Assembly (NCBI RefSeq): GCF_003992065.1
Contig: NZ_RQUZ01000006.1
Span: 62,001-126,000 of the forward strand
Origin: Veillonella seminalis
GTDB taxonomy: Bacteria > Bacillota > Negativicutes > Veillonellales > Veillonellaceae
DNA length: 64,000 nt
Reading direction: 5' to 3'
Of the stretch, positions 45,643 through 53,335 are shown in pieces (the stretch's first letter is position 1; each line of letters opens with the position of its first letter). The notes below the pieces were generated by a model. It worked only from the letters and a program-made list of their open reading frames with translations. It was not told the DNA's origin and ran no database searches. A program made the translations under genes and the position numbers.

Positions 45643-46575
45643 ATGAAAAATAAAAAAATTATAGTACTAATGGGTGGCCCTTCTAAAGAAGCGGAAGTTT
45701 CCCGCAGAACCGGTAAAGCTATTGCCGAAGCCTTGTGCAGTTTAGGTTATAATGCTCAAACTTTGGAATTGGTGCCGGAACAATTGTTGGCGGATATTAA
45801 AGCTCAAGGCGGCGAAATCGTATTTAATGCTTTGCACGGTAAATTCGGTGAAGACGGTGCGCTTCAAGGTTTGCTTGAAATGGCAGGCATCCCTTATACC
45901 GGTTCCGGTGTTATGGCGCAAGCCGTAGGTATGAATAAGAAAATCAGTAAGGACGTATTTGTCGGTGCCGGCATTCCGACGGCAATGGCTAAATCATACA
46001 ATGGCGAAACACAAAGTGAAGCGGATATTGTGGCTCATATTAAAGCCAACTTTACGATTCCGGTTGTTTTGAAACCGGCTACTCAAGGTTCCAGTATCGG
46101 CGTTACTATTGTACGTGAAGCCTCCGAACTTACGGCTGCTGTCAAAGAAGCACTTGTATATGACAATATTTTGGTGGTAGAGCAGTACTTGGACGGCCAT
46201 GAATTTACCGTTCCCGTATTGGAAGGTAAGGCTTTGCCGGTTATTGAAATCAGACCGCATTCCGGCGAATATGATTACACTTCAAAATATACGACCGGTG
46301 CTACCGATTATTTGGTACCGGCTCCGATTGATGATGCGTTGACTGAAAAGATGCAGGCTATCGGTGAAAACGTATATCGTGAATTGCAATGTTCCGGCGT
46401 AATTCGTATCGATTTTATGACGAATAAAGCAGGGGAACCGTTTGTATTGGAATATAATACGATTCCGGGCATGACGGCCACTTCCTTGGTACCAAAATCT
46501 GCTAAAGCCATGGGGATGGATTTTCCGACCCTGTGTGAAAAAATTCTGCTCACCGCCGGTTTAGGTAAATTTTAA
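45643..46575 (+). CDS. ddl: D-alanine--D-alanine ligase
   Basis: ATP-grasp enzyme that makes the D-Ala-D-Ala used by MurF. It has 310 residues, the short DdlB-like form. Motifs are VLMGGPSKEAEVS near residue 6, ALHGKFGEDG near 67, KPATQGSSIGV near 146 and the Mg-binding EYNTIPGMT near 275. The Tyr of the omega-loop lies in YTSKYTTGATDY near 213, which with Lys marks a true D-Ala-D-Ala rather than D-lactate ligase; that is by analogy. Confidence 0.95.
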   Translation: MKNKKIIVLMGGPSKEAEVSRRTGKAIAEALCSLGYNAQTLELVPEQLLADIKAQGGEIVFNALHGKFGEDGALQGLLEMAGIPYTGSGVMAQAVGMNKKISKDVFVGAGIPTAMAKSYNGETQSEADIVAHIKANFTIPVVLKPATQGSSIGVTIVREASELTAAVKEALVYDNILVVEQYLDGHEFTVPVLEGKALPVIEIRPHSGEYDYTSKYTTGATDYLVPAPIDDALTEKMQAIGENVYRELQCSGVIRIDFMTNKAGEPFVLEYNTIPGMTATSLVPKSAKAMGMDFPTLCEKILLTAGLGKF

Positions 46576-46594
46576 GTAAACTGGAGATACTGCG

Positions 46595-47734
46595 ATGGAT
46601 AGAGAGAATCGGCAACATTCATCCGGTTACAGAAGACCGGCAGCACCATATGAGCAACGTGAATCCGCGTGGGGGCAAAACCCGGCAAACGGTCAAGGCT
46701 CGACTTGGAGCCAGCAAACGTATGGGAATCAATCGGCCGGACAAGGTCCGGTAGAAGCAGTGAGACCAAATCCGACTGCAAAATTTCGGCCATATGGTGA
46801 GTCGGCCCGCCAGGAAGGGCCGTCAACGAATCAGACCGGTGAACAAGCAAGACCGGGCTATGGCATGCCGAACAGAAATGACGAGCAATCGGAAACAACG
46901 AATTCACCAAGACATTATCGGGGAACGGACCGACCTTTATACGCTTTTGACTCGAACTACTCGGCTGCAGCCGACAGTGATGAACCAGGATACTATCAAA
47001 ACGGCGGGGAACCGCCGGAGCCGCCTAAGCATCCTCATGCATGGCGTCGACGTATTGTCTTGATCGGTGCCGGTGTATTACTGCTTTGGTTGCTTTTATT
47101 TATCTTGCCTATCCCGTTCGGGTCAATTACGGTGACCGGTAGTCAGAATGTAACGGTATCGGATGTAATGGCTGCCGGCAATATACGCTATCCCGTTAAT
47201 TTATTGCAGATTAATGCGAGTCAGTTGGAAGAACGCTTACAGCATGACTTGCGTGTAGATTCGGTAAAAGTAACCTATGTATTGCCCCTTACTTTACAGG
47301 TAAATGTAACCGAACGACGTGCGGCCGCCGTGGTGGCGACTCAGTTTGGTTTTGCTACTTTGGATGCTAAGGGACAAGTTATTAATGTTGGGGCGGCTAT
47401 TGAAGATACGTCAGCCCTGATTATTTCCGGCATTAAATTGGGCAATGTTTTATTGGGCGACCAGATTGACGAACCGGTCATTAAAGGTGCGTTAACCTAT
47501 TTGAATTCACTGAGTGATGAAGGTCGTAAGCAAATTGCCGAAATTAATGTAGGTGATGCCAATCAGTTAATCGCTTATACGGTGGACGGCTTACCGCTTC
47601 ATTTGGGCGATACGACGGATATGGATAAAAAAGGGCCTTTATCTGAAAACATGTTGCGTGATGTGAAGGCTCGCGGTGTGGCAGCACAATATTTGGATGT
47701 CAATGTAAAGGCGCCGTTTATTAAGACGCCTTAA
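46595..47734 (+). CDS. ftsQ: Division protein FtsQ/DivIB with long disordered N-terminus
   Basis: Bitopic division protein. The first 145 residues are hydrophilic and rich in Gln, Gly, Asn, Pro, Arg and Ser (SSGYRRPAAPYEQRESAWGQ and similar), far longer than the usual 20-50-residue cytoplasmic tail. One membrane segment follows (about 151-171, IVLIGAGVLLLWLLLFILP), then a POTRA domain (ITVTGSQNVTVSDVM, near 174-240) and the FtsQ beta-domain. The position after ddl and before ftsZ is standard. The total of 379 residues exceeds the usual 250-280. Confidence 0.9.
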   Translation: MDRENRQHSSGYRRPAAPYEQRESAWGQNPANGQGSTWSQQTYGNQSAGQGPVEAVRPNPTAKFRPYGESARQEGPSTNQTGEQARPGYGMPNRNDEQSETTNSPRHYRGTDRPLYAFDSNYSAAADSDEPGYYQNGGEPPEPPKHPHAWRRRIVLIGAGVLLLWLLLFILPIPFGSITVTGSQNVTVSDVMAAGNIRYPVNLLQINASQLEERLQHDLRVDSVKVTYVLPLTLQVNVTERRAAAVVATQFGFATLDAKGQVINVGAAIEDTSALIISGIKLGNVLLGDQIDEPVIKGALTYLNSLSDEGRKQIAEINVGDANQLIAYTVDGLPLHLGDTTDMDKKGPLSENMLRDVKARGVAAQYLDVNVKAPFIKTP

Positions 47735-47755
47735 TAGAAAAATGGAAGAGGAAGC

Positions 47756-48451
47756 ATGTTAAAGCAAGGTCGTTGGGCGATAGCGGCTGTAAGTATGTTG
47801 CTGGGGATTATGCTGGTCGGTCAGTATAAAATGACACAAAGCATAGCAGACAGCAATATCCATTTACAGCGAACAGGAGATTTAGCACGTGAATTGACCG
47901 CGGCGGAAAAAGAGCGTGATGAACTGCGGCAACAATTAGAAAAAATACAAAAAGGAGATGCCTCGGCTAGTTTAGTTAAGGACATCAACTTGTTAAAACA
48001 GCGAGCCGGTCTTACCGATGTAAGCGGACCCGGTGTCATAATCACTATTAATGACAGTAAAATACCGGTGAAAGATAATGAAAACCCTAACCTTTATTTG
48101 ATTCATGATGAGGACTTATTGCGTGTGCTCAATGAATTGCGCGCCGGCGGCGCCGAAGCCATTGCCGTTAACGATCAACGGTTGACCGGTACTTCGGAAG
48201 TACGCTGTGCGGGACCGACGGTTATGGTTAACGGTAAAGTATTCGGTCCTCCGTTTGTGATTAAAGCTATTGGGGATCCAAAGACTTTGTCGGCGGCGCT
48301 CACTATGCGCGGTGGCGTAGTAGAGTCTTTGAAGTACTGGGGCATTGAGCTGAAGATTCAAGAAGTGAATCAGATGGTGGTGCCGGCTTTCAACGGTACA
48401 TTTAAAGAAGAACATTTACAGGCAGTTAAGCAAGGAGGCGATAAAAAATAA
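47756..48451 (+). CDS. DUF881 family division-associated protein
   Basis: A 231-residue protein with an N-terminal membrane segment (about 6-22), a coiled coil (about 35-66, LTAAEKERDELRQQLEKI) and a C-terminal DUF881 domain containing SGPGVIITINDSK and the block LRAGGAEAIAVNDQRLTGTSEVRC. DUF881 genes lie beside ftsQ and sbp in many Gram-positives; the function is not established. Its stop overlaps the start of the DUF1290 gene. Confidence 0.88.
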   Translation: MLKQGRWAIAAVSMLLGIMLVGQYKMTQSIADSNIHLQRTGDLARELTAAEKERDELRQQLEKIQKGDASASLVKDINLLKQRAGLTDVSGPGVIITINDSKIPVKDNENPNLYLIHDEDLLRVLNELRAGGAEAIAVNDQRLTGTSEVRCAGPTVMVNGKVFGPPFVIKAIGDPKTLSAALTMRGGVVESLKYWGIELKIQEVNQMVVPAFNGTFKEEHLQAVKQGGDKK

Positions 48452-48795
48452 TGATGTACTTATTTATCGTCGGAGGCTTGGTAGTGGGCATTATTATTGG
48501 TATAATGTCACCGCTTGAAATCCCGCCGGTGTATGCCAAATATACATCGGTAGCTTTGTTGGCCGCATTGGATAGTGTATTTGGCGGCACGCGTGCCGCG
48601 TTGGAACGAATATTCAATTTGTCGATATTTCTGACAGGATTCTTTTCAAACTCACTATTAGCTGCACTCTTAGTATTCTTGGGAAATTTTGTGGGCATTG
48701 ATCTTTATTATGTAGCACTCATCAGCTTTGGTTTACGTTTATTTCAAAATACGGCAGCCATTAGACGTTTGCTTTTGTCAAGACGTACGAAATAA
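48451..48795 (+). CDS. sbp: Small basic protein Sbp (DUF1290)
   Basis: A 114-residue membrane protein with three hydrophobic segments and a basic C-terminus (RLLLSRRTK). The family block VYAKYTSVALLAALDSVFGG (near residues 28-47) is clear. sbp sits beside ftsZ in Firmicutes and Actinobacteria. ATG 48451 overlaps the previous stop (TAATG); ATG 48454 is the next codon. It is the last gene before the ftsZ promoter region. Confidence 0.88.
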   Translation: MMYLFIVGGLVVGIIIGIMSPLEIPPVYAKYTSVALLAALDSVFGGTRAALERIFNLSIFLTGFFSNSLLAALLVFLGNFVGIDLYYVALISFGLRLFQNTAAIRRLLLSRRTK

Positions 48796-48938
48796 GGTAT
48801 ACTTTAATGTAAAAGAGTAGAAAAATTAAAAAAAATAGTGTAAAATGAAATGAACTAAGTTATAATAGTATTGAAATAATCATGTTGTTTGAAATAAAGG
48901 GCATATAAATTTTACGGGCAACAGGAGGAGGAACGTAA

Positions 48939-49943
48939 ATGTCGGAATTCGCAAGTATTAAAGTAATCGGTGTTGGTGGCGGCGGAAGTAACGCCGTAAA
49001 TCGTATGATTGACAGTGGTCTTCAAGGTGTAGATTTCCTTGTGGCTAATACAGAAACTCAAGCTTTGGATAATTCTAAAGCAGATATAAAAATTCAATTA
49101 GGTGAAAAATTGACTAAAGGTCTTGGTGCCGGTGCTAACCCACAGGTAGGGGAAGAAGCGGCTCAAGAAAGTCGTGAAGAAATTACAAAAGCCCTTCAAG
49201 GTTCCGACATGGTCTTTGTAACCGCAGGTATGGGTGGCGGTACCGGTACCGGTGCAGCTCCTATCGTTGCTGAATGTGCACGTGAAATGGGTGCTTTGAC
49301 TGTTGGCGTAGTAACAAAACCATTCACTTTTGAAGGTAAACGTCGTAAGAACCAAGCTGATAAAGGTATTGAAATGTTAACCAGCAAAGTAGATACAATT
49401 ATCGTAATTCCTAATGATAAATTATTACAAGTTGTTGATAAGAAAACTCCTTTGAACGAAGCATTCCGCACTGCTGATGATGTGCTTCGTCAAGGTATCA
49501 AGGGGATTTCCGATTTGATTACCGTACCTGGTCTTATTAACCTTGACTTTGCCGATGTTAAAACTATTATGACAAACCAAGGCGAAGCTCTTATGGGTAT
49601 CGGTATCGGCGAAGGTGAAAACCGTGCTGTTGACGCTGCTAAAATGGCTATTAACAGCCCATTGTTGGAAACATCCATCGAAGGCGCCAAAGGTATTCTC
49701 TTGAACATTACCGGTAGCGGTGATTTGAGCTTATTCGAAATTAACGAAGCAGCTGAAATCATTTCCGAAGCAGCGGATCCTGAAGCTAATATTATCTTCG
49801 GTTCCGTTATAGATGAAAACCTTGGAGATCGCGTACAAATCACTGTTGTTGCTACGGGCTTCGGCGCACAACCTAAATCAGCTGCCGTGAAATCTCCATT
49901 TGGTACTGTAGGTCCTGAAATCCCTACGTTTATGAAGCGCTAG
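48939..49943 (+). CDS. ftsZ: Cell division GTPase FtsZ, short-linker form
   Basis: Tubulin homologue that forms the Z-ring. It has 334 residues. GTP-binding motifs are [12 protein letters not shown] near residue 11 and the tubulin signature [10 protein letters not shown] near 98-107; the T7 loop [11 protein letters not shown] is near 201. The polymerising core ends near residue 311 (VVATGF) and only about 14 residues separate it from the C-terminal anchor peptide EIPTFMKR, so the normally long disordered linker is nearly absent. AGGAGGAGG precedes the start. The 143-nt spacer upstream holds a TATAAT (48861-48866), so ftsZ may have its own promoter. Confidence 0.97.
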   Translation: MSEFASIKVIGVGGGGSNAVNRMIDSGLQGVDFLVANTETQALDNSKADIKIQLGEKLTKGLGAGANPQVGEEAAQESREEITKALQGSDMVFVTAGMGGGTGTGAAPIVAECAREMGALTVGVVTKPFTFEGKRRKNQADKGIEMLTSKVDTIIVIPNDKLLQVVDKKTPLNEAFRTADDVLRQGIKGISDLITVPGLINLDFADVKTIMTNQGEALMGIGIGEGENRAVDAAKMAINSPLLETSIEGAKGILLNITGSGDLSLFEINEAAEIISEAADPEANIIFGSVIDENLGDRVQITVVATGFGAQPKSAAVKSPFGTVGPEIPTFMKR

Positions 49944-49983
49944 TTGGTTACTAAGCGTGTATGTGTTAAGAGGAGGTAATTCT

Positions 49984-50562
49984 ATGAACAAAAAAGTGTT
50001 AGTAGCTACATTAGCTGCCACAATGTTAACAGGTGCTGCCTTCGCAGCTGCTGTACCTGTAACTGACATCAATCAAGGCGATAGCAAAATCGGTGTTGAG
50101 TACAGTTTTTCCCAAAACGTAACCGGTGAAAGCGGTCATGCTGACGGCTTCGGCGTTAATTTGCAGACCGGTTTGACTGACAAATGGGCATTGCAGTATT
50201 CCTTTAACAAAATCAATCTTGATGATCGCAGCGACATTAAAGATCATCAATTGAATGCTGTTTATGATATTCACCCTAACTTTAACGTATATGCAGGCGG
50301 TACTTATATTAAAGCTGCCGGCGATCATGAAACCGGTTTACAGGTTGGTGTAATCGGTCATATGCCTTTGGCAGATCGTCTTGAAGGCTTTGCTAAAGTA
50401 GGTTTCGGCACCGACATTAAAAATACTTACCAAGTAGGTGCTACTTACGCATTGAATAATGAATTCGATCTCAGCTTATATTATCAATATGACAAATATG
50501 ATGTAGATAATGATAAAGTATCCGCTAAAGGCTTCCATGCCGGCGTAGGCTATAACTTCTAA
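49984..50562 (+). CDS. Outer-membrane beta-barrel protein
   Basis: A 192-residue exported protein. Signal peptide MNKKVLVATLAATMLTGAAFA is followed by alternating beta-strand sequence (SKIGVEYSFSQN, WALQYSFNKINL, FDLSLYYQYDKYDV) that fits an eight-stranded OmpX/OmpA-type barrel, and the last residue is Phe (GVGYNF), the usual BAM recognition residue. ATG 49984 is chosen for its GAGGAGGT; ATG 49957 precedes that site. No peptidoglycan-binding domain is attached. It lies 40 nt after ftsZ and is followed by a strong terminator, so it may share ftsZ transcripts. Confidence 0.88.
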   Translation: MNKKVLVATLAATMLTGAAFAAAVPVTDINQGDSKIGVEYSFSQNVTGESGHADGFGVNLQTGLTDKWALQYSFNKINLDDRSDIKDHQLNAVYDIHPNFNVYAGGTYIKAAGDHETGLQVGVIGHMPLADRLEGFAKVGFGTDIKNTYQVGATYALNNEFDLSLYYQYDKYDVDNDKVSAKGFHAGVGYNF

Positions 50563-50651
50563 TTTGCCGTATTTGTTTAATCGATGAGGAGAAACGGTTT
50601 TCTCAAAAGTCATTTTAACTCGTGATTAGCGTACATAATTATAAGTAATAT

Positions 50652-50697
50652 AGCCCCACAAATATCCTTTCTTGGGAACGATATTTGTGGGGCTTTT
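50652..50697 (+). terminator. Intrinsic terminator after the outer-membrane protein gene
   Basis: AGCCCCACAAATATC (50652-50666) pairs perfectly over 15 bp with GATATTTGTGGGGCT (50680-50694) around a 13-base loop, followed by TTTATATTTATA. It should end the dcw/ftsZ/outer-membrane transcript. Confidence 0.87.
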
Positions 50698-50782
50698 ATA
50701 TTTATATAAATCAATATAGTGCAGTTGGTATGCACTTTAGTACAGTCTATCTTGCATGATAAACATGAATTACGCATAGCCT

Positions 50783-50798
50783 ATATTGTATACAATAT
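50783..50798. promoter_or_regulatory. 16-bp perfect palindrome upstream of aminotransferase gene
   Basis: ATATTGTATACAATAT is perfectly symmetric and lies 48 bp upstream of a likely promoter (50846-50874). The TNGT/ACNA half-sites resemble those bound by FadR-type GntR regulators; that resemblance is inference. A second small dyad, AGTGCA/TGCACT (50718-50736), is also in this otherwise gene-free 340-nt spacer. Confidence 0.5.
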
Positions 50799-50845
50799 TC
50801 TTATCAAAAAACATCATAATTTTGGCATTTTTTGAGCTCTTACTC

Positions 50846-50874
50846 TTGTAACGGGCTTTTTTTTCCGTTATTAT
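50846..50874 (+). promoter_or_regulatory. Likely promoter for aminotransferase gene
   Basis: TTGTAA (50846-50851) and TATTAT (50869-50874) are separated by 17 bp, placing transcription start near 50881, about 36 nt before ATG 50917. Confidence 0.5.
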
Positions 50875-50916
50875 TAAGTAAGGAATTGATTAATATCAGA
50901 TGGGATGGTGTCGGTT

Positions 50917-52167
50917 ATGACTATGAGTATGGCAGCAACACACGCAAGGGGTAAAAAAGCGAAAGATAATATTTTTGTCATGAATGCACGCGCACAGGAA
51001 GACGCGAAATTGAATGGCAAAGAAAATGTGCTTAACGGTACTTTGGGATCCATTATGGATGAACAAGGTAATATTGTCTTTCTGAAAGCTGTAGAAAAAG
51101 AATATTTAAACTTGCCACGCAATGAATATGTGGCGTATGCACCGATTGCGGGTTTACCTGAATTCTTGGAAGCCGCTAAAAGCGAATGCTTCGGCGAATC
51201 CAGACCGGACGCATTTTTATCGGCGGTAGCAACTGCCGGCGGTACCGGTGGGGTTCATCATTTGGTGCATAATTACACCAATCCGGAAGATATCGTATTG
51301 ACGGCCGATTGGTACTGGGGCGCGTATGAACAAATTTGCGGTGACAATCATCGCCATTTGGAAACCTATCCGTTATTCGATGCAGAGTTAAAATTTAACT
51401 TTGAAGGCTTCAAAGCTAAAGTATTGGAAGTAGCGGCTAAACAGGAAAACGTAGTAACTATTTTCAACACACCGGGCAACAATCCTACCGGTTTCAGCTT
51501 GACTGATGAAGATTGGGATAAGGTAATTGCATTTACCAAAGAATTAGTTGCTAACGGTAAAAATAAATTTATCATCGCCTGTGACGTAGCCTACATTGAT
51601 TACTCCGGTGAAAAACAGACTGTACGTCGTTTCTTCAAAAAATTCAGTCAATTGCCGAAAGAAATTTTTGTCGTAGTTTGCTACAGTTTGTCTAAAGGCT
51701 TTACTTTATACGGTCAGCGCGTAGGGGCTATGATCGGTATTACATCAGATGCCGATGTTGATGCGGAATTTAAAGAAATTAATGCTTTAACATCTCGTGC
51801 TACTTGGTCCAATATTTGTCGTCCGGCTATGCGCACGATGGCTAATATTGTATCTGATCCGGCAAAATTGGCTGCTCATGAAACAGAGCGTGCCGAATAT
51901 TGTGAGCTTATCCAAGAACGTGCCCGTATCTTCACTGAAGAAGCTAAAGAATTGGGCTTACCATGTTTACCTTATTGCGGCGGTTTCTTCTTAACGATTC
52001 CGACAGAACATGCCAAAGAAATCGTAGAAGAACTTACCAAAGAACATGTGTATGTAATTCCTTTGAAACATGGTGTGCGTATTGCCGCCTGCAGTATTCC
52101 TAAAAAACAAATGCATGGTTTGGCTAAAACCGTGTACAATGTAATGCACCGCTTAGGTCATTTATAA
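50917..52167 (+). CDS. Class I/II pyridoxal-phosphate aminotransferase
   Basis: A 416-residue fold-type I aminotransferase. The cofactor Lys lies in CYSLSKGFTLYGQRVG near residue 255, the NxP motif is FNTPGNNPTGF near 186, and the conserved Arg near the C-terminus is in HGVRIAAC. The sequence resembles aspartate/aromatic aminotransferases, so a role in tyrosine, phenylalanine or aspartate metabolism is likely; the substrate cannot be fixed. ATG 50917 is preferred because GGTG lies 6 nt upstream; ATG 50905 is possible. It is monocistronic: promoter upstream, bidirectional terminator downstream. Confidence 0.88.
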   Translation: MTMSMAATHARGKKAKDNIFVMNARAQEDAKLNGKENVLNGTLGSIMDEQGNIVFLKAVEKEYLNLPRNEYVAYAPIAGLPEFLEAAKSECFGESRPDAFLSAVATAGGTGGVHHLVHNYTNPEDIVLTADWYWGAYEQICGDNHRHLETYPLFDAELKFNFEGFKAKVLEVAAKQENVVTIFNTPGNNPTGFSLTDEDWDKVIAFTKELVANGKNKFIIACDVAYIDYSGEKQTVRRFFKKFSQLPKEIFVVVCYSLSKGFTLYGQRVGAMIGITSDADVDAEFKEINALTSRATWSNICRPAMRTMANIVSDPAKLAAHETERAEYCELIQERARIFTEEAKELGLPCLPYCGGFFLTIPTEHAKEIVEELTKEHVYVIPLKHGVRIAACSIPKKQMHGLAKTVYNVMHRLGHL

Positions 52168-52174
52168 AATGTAA

Positions 52175-52209
52175 AAAATCCGGTGAACACAAGGTGCTCA
52201 CCGGATTTT
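52175..52209. terminator. Bidirectional terminator between aminotransferase and DUF896 genes
   Basis: AAAATCCGGTGA (52175-52186) pairs with TCACCGGATTTT (52198-52209) around an 11-base loop, with As before and Ts after, so it works on both strands for the two convergent genes. Confidence 0.85.
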
Positions 52210-52236
52210 ATTTTTATGTGTTTAATGTATTGTTGC

Positions 52237-52479
52237 TTAGCTTAATTTATTGATCTTTGCTTTATTGGCGGCTGCAATATCTTTGGCACTGGTAATATTA
52301 CCTTTTTCATCAACGAAGGACACTCGATCCATTTGTGATTGAACCTGGCCGCGAATGAAATCCAAGTAGATACGATATAATTCTTTTTTTTCAACCAATT
52401 CGGCTTCAGTTAATTCCTGACCTGATTTTTTCTTGTGGGCTAATTCGTTGATACGCTTTAAAACGTCATTTATTTCCAT
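52237..52479 (-). CDS. DUF896 (UPF0291) small protein
   Basis: An 80-residue helical protein of the DUF896 family, recognised by the pattern INDVLKRINELAHKKKSGQ, LTEAELVEKKELYRIYLD and the FIRGQVQSQMDR block. Relatives include B. subtilis YnzC; function is unsettled (an SOS-linked relative has been reported). The start at 52479 is chosen because GGAGGA lies just before it on this strand; the ATG at 52491 contains that site. Confidence 0.9.
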   Translation of the reverse strand: MEINDVLKRINELAHKKKSGQELTEAELVEKKELYRIYLDFIRGQVQSQMDRVSFVDEKGNITSAKDIAAANKAKINKLS

Positions 52480-52532
52480 ACATTCCTCCATATGAATTAT
52501 TTATTTTTATAAAATTCTCAATTAAGATATTA

Positions 52533-52560
52533 TTTATATTCATTATAGCATATTGGTCAA
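52533..52560 (-). promoter_or_regulatory. Promoter for the DUF896 gene
   Basis: Read on the - strand: TTGACC (52560-52555), a 16-bp spacer, then TATAAA (52538-52533), about 55 nt before the start codon. The remaining divergent spacer to nth contains the 10-bp palindrome AGAATATTCT (52647-52656) and no clear gene. Confidence 0.55.
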
Positions 52561-52695
52561 GCCGTTTGCTGTTACATAATGAGTAGTGATATAATTGAAT
52601 GCATACGACAGAACTATTTTGAATGAGTATTCTAATATAGATTTAGAGAATATTCTGCTTTAGATTTATAGATAAAATGGAGCATAGAAGACATA

Positions 52696-53334
52696 ATGCG
52701 TGTAACAAAAGCAATTAAGGCGGAACAGATTGCAATTCTGGAAACCGTATATAAAGATGCTAAACCGGCCCTGCATTATAACAGTCCGTTTGAACTGCTG
52801 GTAGCGGTTGTGTTATCGGCTCAATGTACGGATGAACGGGTTAATATCATTACGGCACGCCTGTTCCCGACATATAGCGATCCGGCGGATATGTTGGCGT
52901 TGGGTACGGCCAAACTGGAAGTGTTGATCCGCGACTGCGGCTTGTATCGAGCCAAGGCGGCTAATTTAATAAAGACATGTGATCTTCTTGTCAATACTTA
53001 CGGCGGTGAAGTACCGTCCGAGTTTGATAAATTGGTACAATTGCCCGGTGTCGGCCGTAAGACCGCCAATGTACTGATATCTGTGTTGTTTGATACACCG
53101 GCTATTGCCGTAGATACGCATGTATTCCGCGTGTCGAATCGCTTAGGTTTGGCAAAAGGTAAGACACCGGAAGAGGTGGAAGAAAAACTAAAAAAAGCAA
53201 TTCCCATGGAGAAATGGAGTGCGGCTCATCATTGGTTGATTTGGCACGGCCGTAAGATTTGTAAGGCCAGAAAGCCGCTATGCGGTGAATGTCCGTTAGC
53301 TCATATTTGTCCGTCAGCCGGTAAGGAGGCATAA
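52696..53334 (+). CDS. nth: Endonuclease III
   Basis: Base-excision DNA glycosylase/AP lyase for oxidised pyrimidines. It has 212 residues. The helix-hairpin-helix LPGVGRKTANV (near 115-125) carries the catalytic Lys, and AVDTHVFRVSNRLG holds the catalytic Asp near 139. The C-terminal iron-sulfur site is C-x6-C-x2-C-x5-C (CKARKPLCGECPLAHIC). The next gene begins 1 nt after its stop. It complements the UvrABC genes as a second repair pathway in the window. Confidence 0.96.
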   Translation: MRVTKAIKAEQIAILETVYKDAKPALHYNSPFELLVAVVLSAQCTDERVNIITARLFPTYSDPADMLALGTAKLEVLIRDCGLYRAKAANLIKTCDLLVNTYGGEVPSEFDKLVQLPGVGRKTANVLISVLFDTPAIAVDTHVFRVSNRLGLAKGKTPEEVEEKLKKAIPMEKWSAAHHWLIWHGRKICKARKPLCGECPLAHICPSAGKEA

Positions 53335-53335
53335 G

